Origin: Paraburkholderia flagellata
GTDB taxonomy: Bacteria > Pseudomonadota > Gammaproteobacteria > Burkholderiales > Burkholderiaceae
Assembly (NCBI RefSeq): GCF_021390645.1
Contig: NZ_JAJEJT010000002.1
Coordinates: 310,001 to 374,000, forward strand
Length of the DNA: 64,000 nucleotides
Direction: 5' to 3'
Part shown: one piece after another, positions 27,337 to 35,426 of the stretch
Layout: the number at the start of each line of letters is the position of its first letter
Position numbering within the stretch: position 1 is the stretch's first letter
Program-made: the position numbers and the translations under genes
The notes under the pieces: generated by a model
Databases searched by the model: none
The model's input: the letters and a program-made list of their open reading frames with translations, nothing else
Told to the model about the DNA's origin: nothing

Positions 27337-28836
27337 TTAATCGTCGTGCGGAAAACTCCCCTCCACAAACGCACGCAGCTGCGTGGTGTCGGTCCTCGCA
27401 TACGCTGCCGTCGTCTGCACCGAGGCGTGGCCGAGCAGCGCCTGCGCCACCGGCAGCGGCACGCGGTGATCGACCACCAGCGTGCGCGCATAGCCATGCC
27501 GCAGCCAGTGCGTGGAGGCGGCCTCGAGCGCCGCGCGCATCGCGCTGTCCTCGGGCGGCAGTCGCGTCGCAGCGAGTGCAAACACCGCCCGCACCTCGTC
27601 GTAGAGGCCGCTCGCACCCAGCGCGCGGCCGCGTTCGCTGTGGATGAGCGGCAGGCGTTCGCCGGGCGGCGGATCCGCGGGCAGGCCCCGCGCCCGACGA
27701 TAGGCACGCAGGGCAGGCAGGCAGCCTGAGGGCAGCGGGATCGCGCGCAGCCTGTTCCCCTTGCCGGTGACGTGCAGGGTCCACTGCCGGGCCTCATCCA
27801 CCTCGATGCGCGGCAGCGCAAACTCCTCGTTCCACACCAGTTCGGCGAGCCGGATGCCGGCAAAGCGGTACAGCGCCCAGACCGCGCGGCGCCTGGCCCA
27901 CACGATCGACGGGACGTCCTCCGGTGCGTTGCCGGCGGCCACTGCATCGCAGTGTGCCAGGGCCGCCGCGGGCAGGAACCGCACCGGCGTCCACGTCATG
28001 CGGGCGCGCCGCCCGGCGGCGAGTCCTTCCGCTGGATTGATGGCCAGATACCCCGTGCGGTGCCACCAGGCAAAGAGGCTCGAGATCACGGCCAGTGCAC
28101 GCGAAACGGTCGCGGGCGCAGCGCGCGTGAGCTTTCCCGCCGTGTCACGCAGGGGTGCCTGCACGGCGTCGCGGTACGCCATCAGGTCCTGGCGGGTGAG
28201 ATCCGAGAACGGCCCCAGGTGCTCGCGCTGGCACCAGGCCGCGAGCCGCCGCAGTTCCGTCACGTAGGCGCGCAGCGTGTGCGGCGAGTGCGAGGCCCGC
28301 TCGCGCAGGAAGAGGCGCACCGCCTGCGCGTCATCGGCCACACCGAGCGTGTTGGTCAGCGCCGCCGCATTCGCGAAGCGCCCGGCGCGTGCCAGCCACA
28401 CCGGATCGATGGCAGCGGGCAGCAGGGCCGCGTCATCCGTGACGGCCTGCTGCACCGTGACGGCGGTTTCCGGCACAGGGCCTGCCGTCATGAAACGGAA
28501 GCGCCGCCGGTGCTGCCGCAGCGTGCGGTCGAGCACGGCGGCGGCGGACGGGGCCGAGGTCTCCGGCACCACACGCAGGCGGCCGTGCTCCCAGTACTCG
28601 ATGGCCGCGTCATGCTCGAGCAGCAGCGCGAACACGGCAGGGTGTTCGCGCTTCGCATCGGCGAGCGACGCACAGCCGCGCTTGAGCGCCGTGAGCGTCC
28701 AGCGCAGGAAGACCGGGTGGCCGAGCGCCTGCGCGACGTATTCCAGCGCGGCATCGGTCGTGTCCGGCAGGCGCTGCGGCGGCCGGCAGCCGGTATCGAG
28801 CCAGCGGGATGGACTCGACGGATGGGACGGTTTCAT
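27337..28836 (-). CDS. Tyrosine recombinase / integrase
   Basis: 499 residues. An N-terminal ~175-residue domain of unknown type is followed by a SAM-like core-binding domain (SHSPHTLRAYVTELRRLAAW) and a complete catalytic domain. The catalytic residues can be placed as R329 (FAGIRLAELVW), K359 (TGKGNRLRAIPL), H443/R446 (THWLRHGYA), H470 (LLGHASVQTT) and Y479 (AAYAR). It should be an active DNA strand-transferase. The start overlaps the stop of the KfrA-like gene (ATGA). High GC and core-like codon use suggest an element long resident in this lineage. Confidence 0.92.
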   Translation of the reverse strand: MKPSHPSSPSRWLDTGCRPPQRLPDTTDAALEYVAQALGHPVFLRWTLTALKRGCASLADAKREHPAVFALLLEHDAAIEYWEHGRLRVVPETSAPSAAAVLDRTLRQHRRRFRFMTAGPVPETAVTVQQAVTDDAALLPAAIDPVWLARAGRFANAAALTNTLGVADDAQAVRLFLRERASHSPHTLRAYVTELRRLAAWCQREHLGPFSDLTRQDLMAYRDAVQAPLRDTAGKLTRAAPATVSRALAVISSLFAWWHRTGYLAINPAEGLAAGRRARMTWTPVRFLPAAALAHCDAVAAGNAPEDVPSIVWARRRAVWALYRFAGIRLAELVWNEEFALPRIEVDEARQWTLHVTGKGNRLRAIPLPSGCLPALRAYRRARGLPADPPPGERLPLIHSERGRALGASGLYDEVRAVFALAATRLPPEDSAMRAALEAASTHWLRHGYARTLVVDHRVPLPVAQALLGHASVQTTAAYARTDTTQLRAFVEGSFPHDD

Positions 28837-29795
28837 CGCGCCTTCCTCGTGGACGGGCCGGCGGCCGCCTTTGCTGTGGGGGCCGTACGCGCCGCACTCC
28901 GCGCCGGCCGCCGTGCACCGGCGGATGGCTGCTTTGCGGTCGCCGTGCCGAGGCGCGCCAGCGTCTGGCGCTGCTGTTCGACGAGTGTGGCCAGCGCGGC
29001 GGCTTCCGCGGCGGCGTGCTGCCGGGCGTTTCGCTCTTCCGCCAGGTCCGTGAGCAGCCGCTCGCGCAGTGACTCGAGCGCGGTGAGGCGCTCGCCCGCG
29101 TGGACGCGTTCCGTCTCGAGGCGCTGCCGTTCCGTCTGGAACGTCTCGCGCTGGTGGGCGGTTTCGATGAGCAGCTGCTTCGACAGGCCCTCGTAGCGCA
29201 CCCGCTCCGCGGCGAGTTCGCGCTCGTGGCGCTGCGTCGCATCAGCCGTAGCGCTCACGGCGGCCGTCAGCCGGGCCTGCAGCTCGGCGCATGACGATTC
29301 CAGCGCCTGGGCGCGTTCCTGGAGTGCCCGGCCTTCAAGCCGCAGGCCAAGCAGGTCGTCGTCGCGTGCGGCAAGCTGCGCGCGCAGGTCAGCCAGTTCC
29401 GTGCGCAGCAGTTCCGTACGCAGTTCCGCTTCGTGGCGCGCGGCATCCGCCGTTGCCTTGACGGCATCTGCCTGCTGACGCAAGTGCACCACGTCGGCGA
29501 GCTGGGTGGCCACCGCCGCTTCCCACAGCGCGCGCATCTGGGTGGCGATTTCGGGTGGCACATCGGGCGCGGCGAACCCGGCGAGGCCCGCCTGCACGAG
29601 TTCCGTCTCGATGGCGTTCAGGTGCCGGGAGAGCATCGCCGGGTCGCCGGCGCCGAGACGCGCCCGGAGCTTGCGCACCGAGACGATCTTGCGGAAACGC
29701 GCGTCGGAGGCGGGAGCCGGGTCGCCCGCCTCGGCGAGCATCGCGAGGACGGTCGTGCGGATCGCGTCGGGGGTGACAGCGGCGGGACGGGCCAT
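28833..29795 (-). CDS. KfrA-like DNA-binding coiled-coil protein
   Basis: A 320-residue protein. The first ~115 residues resemble the KfrA N-terminal DNA-binding domain (AVTPDAIRTTVLAMLAEAGD and VSVRKLRARLGAGDPAMLSR). Residues ~115-290 form a long coiled coil rich in Ala, Glu, Arg and Gln. The tail is basic and Ala/Pro-rich. KfrA proteins bind DNA near plasmid partition genes. Here the gene overlaps the integrase gene by four bases, so it probably assists recombination or represses the operon. I chose the ATG at 29795; upstream sequence is not protein-like. Confidence 0.85.
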   Translation of the reverse strand: MARPAAVTPDAIRTTVLAMLAEAGDPAPASDARFRKIVSVRKLRARLGAGDPAMLSRHLNAIETELVQAGLAGFAAPDVPPEIATQMRALWEAAVATQLADVVHLRQQADAVKATADAARHEAELRTELLRTELADLRAQLAARDDDLLGLRLEGRALQERAQALESSCAELQARLTAAVSATADATQRHERELAAERVRYEGLSKQLLIETAHQRETFQTERQRLETERVHAGERLTALESLRERLLTDLAEERNARQHAAAEAAALATLVEQQRQTLARLGTATAKQPSAGARRPARSAARTAPTAKAAAGPSTRKAR

Positions 29796-30843
29796 CGGGG
29801 CCTCCGGCAACGGACGGGCGGCAAGCGGGCTGCAAGCAGGCGGCAAGCGGGTAGCCAGCGCCGGCGCGGCGCGGGGAGGTCGGGGAAGCCGGCCGCGCGG
29901 GGCGCAGGGCGGGATTTCCAGAATAGATTACGCACAGCCCTGACGCCAGACAACCGTTTCCGGCGCGATGAAAAAGCGGGCTGGCGCGATAAACCCCATT
30001 ATCGGGGCTAAACGACGCCCAAGATTTTCAAGCGGCGGCAGCCATATACATAGATTGTGTTACTTGAGCCAAACGCAGGTCTACCAATACGACTTATGAG
30101 AATTGAGGGTGTTTGCAAACGGGAAAATCGCGACCTGCGGCCCTGAATACCTCCTGCGGTATCCGGCTGACCGCGCTGCAGGCCAGGCGGGCGCTGGCGT
30201 GGCAAACGACCGACGTTAGTCACGCCGTTGCGGCACCCCCTGGTTTTGCACTTGGAGCGGGTGGCCCGGACTTCCTTCGCCCCGCATGGCCGGCCGCTCG
30301 AACTTGTTGCCCTCGCACTGCCTGCCGCCTGCGCCCCGAAAGCCTCTCGCTGCCCGTCGCGGCGCTGATCGCCGACTGCTGGCTCGACATCAGCCGCGCC
30401 CAGATACTCGACCCTGCGCGCCAGGGCGCCGCTGCCGCCGGCGCAGGACACGAGACAGAGGGCGCTTTCTTGACTAGGGCGGTTAAGCAGTGACTGGATA
30501 TAGCCGCCCCATGGCCACGGTTGACACACTGTGTGGACTTTCGGTTGGTCGGCGCGATTTAAACGGGCGCTGGCGACATCCTGGCACATACAAGTTGCTT
30601 GCAGCGCGCTATATAGTTGATATGTCAATTTTTCAATGATGCAAATCAACTTTGGCTTGTAGCCCCCTTGACTAACGCTCGCGTTCAAGGATCGCAGCAA
30701 TCGCGATCGACGCCTTGAAATGGCGGACTGCGAATCAGCCTTCGAAGCCTGTCAGGAAAGGCTGACGAAACCGGCTCCCTGATCTGCAAAAGCGTGCCCA
30801 GAGATCGGACCCGATACATTGGCTAGTCCTGTACAAGTCGGCC
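29796..30843. other. 1-kb region without a supported gene, containing repeat copy 2
   Basis: It holds the promoter region of the KfrA-integrase operon and the direct repeat at 30560. Long open frames exist on both strands (for example 30008-30700 minus and 30113-30493 plus), but neither has protein-like composition or a good start. It may contain relics of mobile DNA. Confidence 0.4.
30560..30627 (+). repeat. Structured direct repeat, copy 2 (pair with 24362-24428)
   Basis: Same ordered blocks as copy 1, with the 17-mer ATATAGTTGATATGTCA identical. The two copies are in direct orientation, 6.2 kb apart, bracketing the secreted proteins, HEPN-like gene and integrase/KfrA pair. Between the blocks the sequences differ, so the conserved parts look like protein-binding positions. 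Confidence 0.65.
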
Positions 30844-30861
30844 TTGCCTCGCAATCTATAT

Positions 30862-32466
30862 ATGACCAATTCCAAACTATCAGACGGCGTTGCCAAATCC
30901 TGGGAAGATCCGGAGGTGCGCAGAAAACGCCTCGAACGCCATGCCGTTCTATGCAACGGGGAGCGGTTCCCTAGCTTTTCCGCAGCGATGAAGCACTTCA
31001 AGATCCCGGATCCCTCGAGCAAACATATCAAAATCCGCGGCCGGTTGACCAGCGGAAAGAGCCCTCAGGAGACGTGGATACACGAAGGCAGGGAATATGT
31101 TTTCAAACTGGCTGATCCCGCCGGCACGATCGAGCAGGATCTTGCAGAAGCAGAAAGACCCTCAGTCACCAGTGGCACGCTATCGGAAATGAATACTCCC
31201 CCGCTCAACCAAATCCTGTACGGCCCCCCTGGCACGGGCAAGACCTATCACACTATCGACAAGGCACTTGAGATTCTCGATCCGGAGTTCGCGGCCGGGA
31301 ATCAGGAGCGTGAAGCGAGGAAGCGCCGCTTCGATGAGTGGGTCGATGCCGGGCATATCGCCTTTGTCACCTTCCACCAGAGTTTCAGCTATGAGGATTT
31401 CGTCGAGGGCTTGCGTGCCAAAGCCGACAACGAGCAGTTGAGTTACGCGGTCGAGTGCGGCGTGTTCAAGGCGCTGTGCGAGCGTGCTAAAAACGCTGCG
31501 GGGAAGGTTGACAATGCATCCGATTCTGCCGCGGCCGATCAACCCCGCTTCGTGCTGGTTATTGACGAGATCAATCGCGGCAACATTTCACGGATCTTCG
31601 GCGAGCTGATCACGTTGATTGAACCGTCAAAGCGTGCCGGCGCCGATGAGGAACTGCAGGTGGTGCTGCCCTACTCAAAGGACCGATTCAGCGTGCCGGT
31701 CAATATGCACATCATTGGCACGATGAATACGGCCGACCGTTCGCTGGCGGGACTGGACCTCGCGCTGCGTCGCCGCTTCACTTTTACCGAGATGCCGCCC
31801 AGGCCGGAGTTGCTGGACGACGTCGTGATTGAAAGCGATGAGGAGGAGGCGAGTATCAACGTCGGCCACCTGCTGCGCGTGATGAACCAGCGCATCGCTG
31901 TGCTGCTGGATCGCGACCACGCTATCGGCCACGCATACTTCATGAGTCTCAAAGTCGATCCTAGCCTGGATCGACTGGCAACTATCTTCCGAAACAGTAT
32001 CCTGCCGCTACTGCAGGAGTATTTCTTCGAGGACTGGCAACACATTCGGTGGGTGCTGAACGACCATCGCAAAGCTCGCGACTTTCAACTTGTGCAGGAG
32101 TGCGCGGCCAATGTCGAAGAACTGTTCGGCGTGGATATTGGCGCGAGGCAGGATGCGATTGAATATCGGATCAATACTGATGCGCTGGAGAGCGCCGAGG
32201 CGTTCTGGGGAATCGGCCCCACCAAAACCGAGGCTGATGTCAGTCGCGTCAAGCGCGAAGTGGAATACTCGGGGCGGGTAATCAGGCAGCTGGAATCTGG
32301 TCGCATACAGGTCTGGAAAGACGGCCAGTTGATGAAGCCCGTGAAGCCTCACTTGCGGCAGTTCGCCAGCGAGCTGGGTGTGAGCCTCGAAAGTGATCGC
32401 GGCAATACGCGTAACACGTGGGCGTTAGGCGAGAAGGTCATCAACGCCATTGCGGGACAGCAATGA
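30862..32466 (+). CDS. mcrB: McrB-like AAA+ GTPase of a type IV restriction system
   Basis: A 534-residue protein. The McrB motor domain has Walker A GPPGTGKT at about residue 121, VLVIDEINRGNISRIFGELI (Walker B) and IGTMNTADRSLAGLDLALRR (MNTADRS signature and arginine finger). McrB uses GTP to translocate DNA toward modified-cytosine sites, with McrC as the nuclease. The first ~75 residues are not the usual McrB DNA-binding domain. They resemble NUMOD-type modules of homing endonucleases (WEDPEVRRKRLERHAVLCNG, FPSFSAAMKHFKIP). The ATG at 30862 lacks a clear ribosome site; a TTG at 30844 is an alternative. Confidence 0.9.
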   Translation: MTNSKLSDGVAKSWEDPEVRRKRLERHAVLCNGERFPSFSAAMKHFKIPDPSSKHIKIRGRLTSGKSPQETWIHEGREYVFKLADPAGTIEQDLAEAERPSVTSGTLSEMNTPPLNQILYGPPGTGKTYHTIDKALEILDPEFAAGNQEREARKRRFDEWVDAGHIAFVTFHQSFSYEDFVEGLRAKADNEQLSYAVECGVFKALCERAKNAAGKVDNASDSAAADQPRFVLVIDEINRGNISRIFGELITLIEPSKRAGADEELQVVLPYSKDRFSVPVNMHIIGTMNTADRSLAGLDLALRRRFTFTEMPPRPELLDDVVIESDEEEASINVGHLLRVMNQRIAVLLDRDHAIGHAYFMSLKVDPSLDRLATIFRNSILPLLQEYFFEDWQHIRWVLNDHRKARDFQLVQECAANVEELFGVDIGARQDAIEYRINTDALESAEAFWGIGPTKTEADVSRVKREVEYSGRVIRQLESGRIQVWKDGQLMKPVKPHLRQFASELGVSLESDRGNTRNTWALGEKVINAIAGQQ

Positions 32467-33761
32467 AGTCCATCGTCGTGCGCGAATATGCGTACCTGAC
32501 GACCGCGCCACTGAGGCGCGAAACGCTGGACCGTGCGCAGGTGTCCGAGTCGGTTTTCGACTGGCTTTGCAGTCTTGAGGACGGACGTGCCAATGGAGGG
32601 CGGCTCACGAGCGTCGTTGGCCGCGACGAATTGCGCCTGGGAAGCTACGTCGGCGTACTGGAGTCACCGTGCGGGCAAGTGATCGAGATTCTGCCCAAGC
32701 ATCACGACGGTGGTGATCCGGAGCCGGCGCGGGCGCTCCTGTGCCGGATGATCGCCGGTGCGCTGGACGTTCCCCGGCGCGAAGCCGACGAGGCCGGGCT
32801 AAGCCTGTTCAAGGCACCCGTGTCGGAATGGATAATGCGCCGGTTCCTGGTGGCGCTTGAACATCTGATCAAGCGTGGGCTGCGCTTTGACTATCTCAGG
32901 GTGGAGCAGGAGCAGCGCTACCTGCGCGGCCAACTCGACGTGGTACGGCAGTTACGCCAGCCTGTGCACAAACATCATGTGTTCCGGATCCGTCACGATG
33001 TGTTCCTGCCGGATCGGCCAGAAAATCGCCTCCTCAAAGCGGCGCTGACCGTGGTCGCCAAACTTACGCGGGATGCACAAAACTGGCGACTATCGCACGA
33101 GCTTGCCGGCTTGTTGCACGACCTGCCTGCCTCGCGCGATGTGGCGCAGGACTTCCGCCTGTGGCGAGACGACAGGTTGATGGCGCATTACCGAGCGGTC
33201 AAACCCTGGTGCGAACTGATCCTGTTGCAGCACTTGCCGCACGCGGTGCACGGCAATTGGCGCGGCATCAGCTTTCTGTTTCCGATGGAGCGGCTCTTTG
33301 AGGACTACGTAGCGCGCTGGATGCATCGCCACCTTTTGGCCGGGGCACGCCTCAGTACCCAAGTAAGGCGGTACTCGCTGTGCCGTCATCGGGGGCGGGA
33401 GGTGTTTCAGTTGCGCCCCGACCTACTTCTCGAGCAGGGTGAGCGACGTTGGGCGATGGATACCAAATGGAAGCGGCTCGACGCAACTGACCTGGATAAC
33501 AAGTATGGATTGAGCCAGGGTGACTTCTACCAGATGTTTGCATATGGCCAACACTACCAGGGCGGGCAGGGAGACATGATGCTCGTCTTTCCGAAAGGCC
33601 AGGCCTTTCCTGCGCCTTTGCCGCCCTTCGAGATGCACCCTGGGCTGCGACTGTGGGTACTTCCATTCGATTTGGAGGCGGACATATTGCATCTGCCGAA
33701 TAACTGGCCTGAGGATGCCTTGCCATTGAATAGAAGCGTGCGGAGAAATGAAGTGTCGTAG
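32463..33761 (+). CDS. mcrC: McrC-like nuclease subunit
   Basis: 432 residues. The N-terminal half is the McrC β-rich region that contacts the McrB hexamer. The C-terminal half has a PD-(D/E)xK nuclease core visible as FQLRPDLLLEQGERRWAMDT followed by KWK (D...DxK). The start overlaps the mcrB stop by four bases (ATGA). Together they form a complete McrBC module restricting DNA with modified bases. Confidence 0.93.
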   Translation: MKSIVVREYAYLTTAPLRRETLDRAQVSESVFDWLCSLEDGRANGGRLTSVVGRDELRLGSYVGVLESPCGQVIEILPKHHDGGDPEPARALLCRMIAGALDVPRREADEAGLSLFKAPVSEWIMRRFLVALEHLIKRGLRFDYLRVEQEQRYLRGQLDVVRQLRQPVHKHHVFRIRHDVFLPDRPENRLLKAALTVVAKLTRDAQNWRLSHELAGLLHDLPASRDVAQDFRLWRDDRLMAHYRAVKPWCELILLQHLPHAVHGNWRGISFLFPMERLFEDYVARWMHRHLLAGARLSTQVRRYSLCRHRGREVFQLRPDLLLEQGERRWAMDTKWKRLDATDLDNKYGLSQGDFYQMFAYGQHYQGGQGDMMLVFPKGQAFPAPLPPFEMHPGLRLWVLPFDLEADILHLPNNWPEDALPLNRSVRRNEVS

Positions 33762-34062
33762 CGGGAATTCAATCTGACAGGTAGTCGATGCTGATGGGTC
33801 CATCGTTGGTACATGGATGCGGACACCCTGCCTCACTATGATCGTAGGTGTTTACGCCTGGTGGCATGAAAAATAAAAAACGTGTCGCGAAAAAAGAAAA
33901 GTCATTTTCGAGATCTTTCTATATTTCTACACTCGCAAGCGACAATAGGTTTTCTAATGAAGCGCGTGCAACAAAGCATTCTGCTGGCCTGGGAGTGGAA
34001 CATTCATGGGTTGCAACCGTTAAGGCCAGTTGGACGACTGTCATTCGCGTGGAGAAAAACGA
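33762..34062. other. AT-rich intergenic region
   Basis: 300 bp, markedly AT-rich between 33860 and 33960 (A-runs). No supported gene. It probably contains the promoter for the small HTH gene that follows. Confidence 0.4.
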
Positions 34063-34260
34063 GTGTGCAAATTATTGAACAAAACGAAAGAATTGTTGTG
34101 TACTACGAATAAAACGGCATCCCAGATCTGTAGGGAAGCGGACGTTAGCTACCCATGGTTGATGGCGCTGAAAGGTGGTCATAACGGGACCAAATTTCCA
34201 GCGGTTGACAAGATCGAAAGGCTCTATGAATGCTTGTCTGGAAGAGAGCTCGAACTGTAA
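34063..34260 (+). CDS. Small HTH protein, Cro/XRE-like
   Basis: 65 residues. The region from TASQICREADVSYPWLMALK reads as a short helix-turn-helix, followed by a KIERLYECL dimerisation-like helix. The GTG at 34063 is preceded by GGAG at an 8-base spacing; an upstream TTG would be worse placed. Lying between McrBC and Zorya, it may regulate neighbouring defence genes. Confidence 0.6.
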   Translation: MCKLLNKTKELLCTTNKTASQICREADVSYPWLMALKGGHNGTKFPAVDKIERLYECLSGRELEL

Positions 34261-34284
34261 AGCCGTACTTAGGTAAGTTAAAAG

Positions 34285-34425
34285 ATGTTGCACCTTCTGA
34301 TTGCGCTTGTCTGTATCTACCTGGTGATCGGCCTGATCGGTCGTCGTGCGACCTTCTTGCTGCTGGGAGTGGGCGCTGTGGGCTTTATCGCAATCTTCAT
34401 CTACGTCGTGGTCGTACACGGATAA
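34285..34425 (+). CDS. 46-residue two-helix membrane protein
   Basis: An almost entirely hydrophobic peptide: helix one LLIALVCIYLVIGLIG, a turn with RR, helix two FLLLGVGAVGFIAIFIYVVV. It is preceded by a weak AAAAG ribosome site. It is reminiscent of small membrane toxins or anchors found in defence loci, but no function can be assigned. Confidence 0.5.
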   Translation: MLHLLIALVCIYLVIGLIGRRATFLLLGVGAVGFIAIFIYVVVVHG

Positions 34426-34479
34426 AGGCAGCAAGGAGTGGCCTCCTATAAACAGGACAGGGCCAGAAGGTGTTTCAGA

Positions 34480-35088
34480 ATGTTTGACGCAGACTTGTAT
34501 ATTGAATTGGACCGCGCGGCGGTCCACGCCTATAACGCGCGAATCGCGGGAACGAAGGCGGCAGAGAACAACTTGTTGCATGAGGAGATGGGGCCCCACC
34601 CGTATGATGGAGATATCAGGACCGCGAGAGTGATCCTGCTGCTTGCAAATCCCGGTTACGACAGTACCAGTACCTTGCGTGATCATTGGCATCGTGCCGA
34701 AGGGTGGCCAATGTCCTCGCTTCATAGCGGCGCTGCGCGGGGGATGCGCGATTGGGTCATCCCGAAGGTAAGCGGCCTGATCGATCGGTTTGGGGCGCAG
34801 CACGTTGCGAAACACGTGTGCATGGCGCAGATCCACCCATGGGCGTCCGCCAACTTCGATGAGGGCTTCGACTGCCCTTCCACGACACTAATCGCAACGC
34901 TCGTGAGGCAGGCGCACGAACGCGGGGCGATTGTCGTCGCGGGGCGGCGGTACGCCTATTGGGATAGCGTCTGCGGGACCACGCTCCCTCGTGCCTTCTT
35001 TCGAAATCCGACATTGAACTACGCCAATATCGAGTCGCGCACGCCTGGTATCTGGGCGGCAATCTGTCGAACGCTGGACGCGGCATGA
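34480..35088 (+). CDS. Hypothetical protein, possibly uracil-DNA-glycosylase-like
   Basis: 202 residues. The segment VILLLANPGYDST resembles the active-site loop seen in some UDG-superfamily-like proteins, and IVVAGRRYAYW could be the later binding loop. No other motif is recognised, so this is a weak structural guess. I chose the ATG at 34480; a GTG at 34438 is in frame, but its purine-rich region is too close. It lies between McrBC and Zorya. Confidence 0.55.
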   Translation: MFDADLYIELDRAAVHAYNARIAGTKAAENNLLHEEMGPHPYDGDIRTARVILLLANPGYDSTSTLRDHWHRAEGWPMSSLHSGAARGMRDWVIPKVSGLIDRFGAQHVAKHVCMAQIHPWASANFDEGFDCPSTTLIATLVRQAHERGAIVVAGRRYAYWDSVCGTTLPRAFFRNPTLNYANIESRTPGIWAAICRTLDAA

Positions 35089-35426
35089 GGCAGGCCGGTC
35101 CTGGCCCACGGCGAAGTCGAAGGCGGCACGTGGTTTTCGCTACCCAGTTGGGCGCGGGCGCGAAGAGAAGCATCGGGCGTGAGCCCGGTTCAAGGAATTA
35201 CGCGAGCTGGCTGCTTCTGAAAAGAACCAGAGTCAGACCAGTCTGCGCGAAACGCCACTTTTTGAGTTTTGTTGAAGAAATAACATTAAAACCAAGCGCG
35301 AACGATAGATATTGTGCTTCGTTTGTCCAGATTTTTAAACTTTAAAATCAATCCGCGTGCATCAGATTCGGAATAATCTCTGCGCGCGAGGATTCAGTCC
35401 CCTCCACTAACGAGATTAAAAACCTC
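35089..35426. other. Intergenic region upstream of Zorya
   Basis: About 340 bp, increasingly AT-rich toward zorA (35270-35350), where the Zorya promoter most likely lies. No gene seen. Confidence 0.4.

Noticed and set aside
30113..30493. 126-codon open frame on the plus strand
   Set aside because: Part of it looks mildly protein-like, but there is no domain or good start. It could be a relic of mobile DNA; not enough to call a gene.
30008..30700. 230-codon open frame on the minus strand
   Set aside because: Composition is Arg/Gly/Ser-rich out-of-frame GC sequence, with no ribosome site, no motif, and it runs across the direct repeat.
34438..34479. Upstream GTG start for the 202-residue protein
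   Set aside because: The GGAG sequence abuts the GTG with no spacing, and the extra 14 residues are not protein-like.
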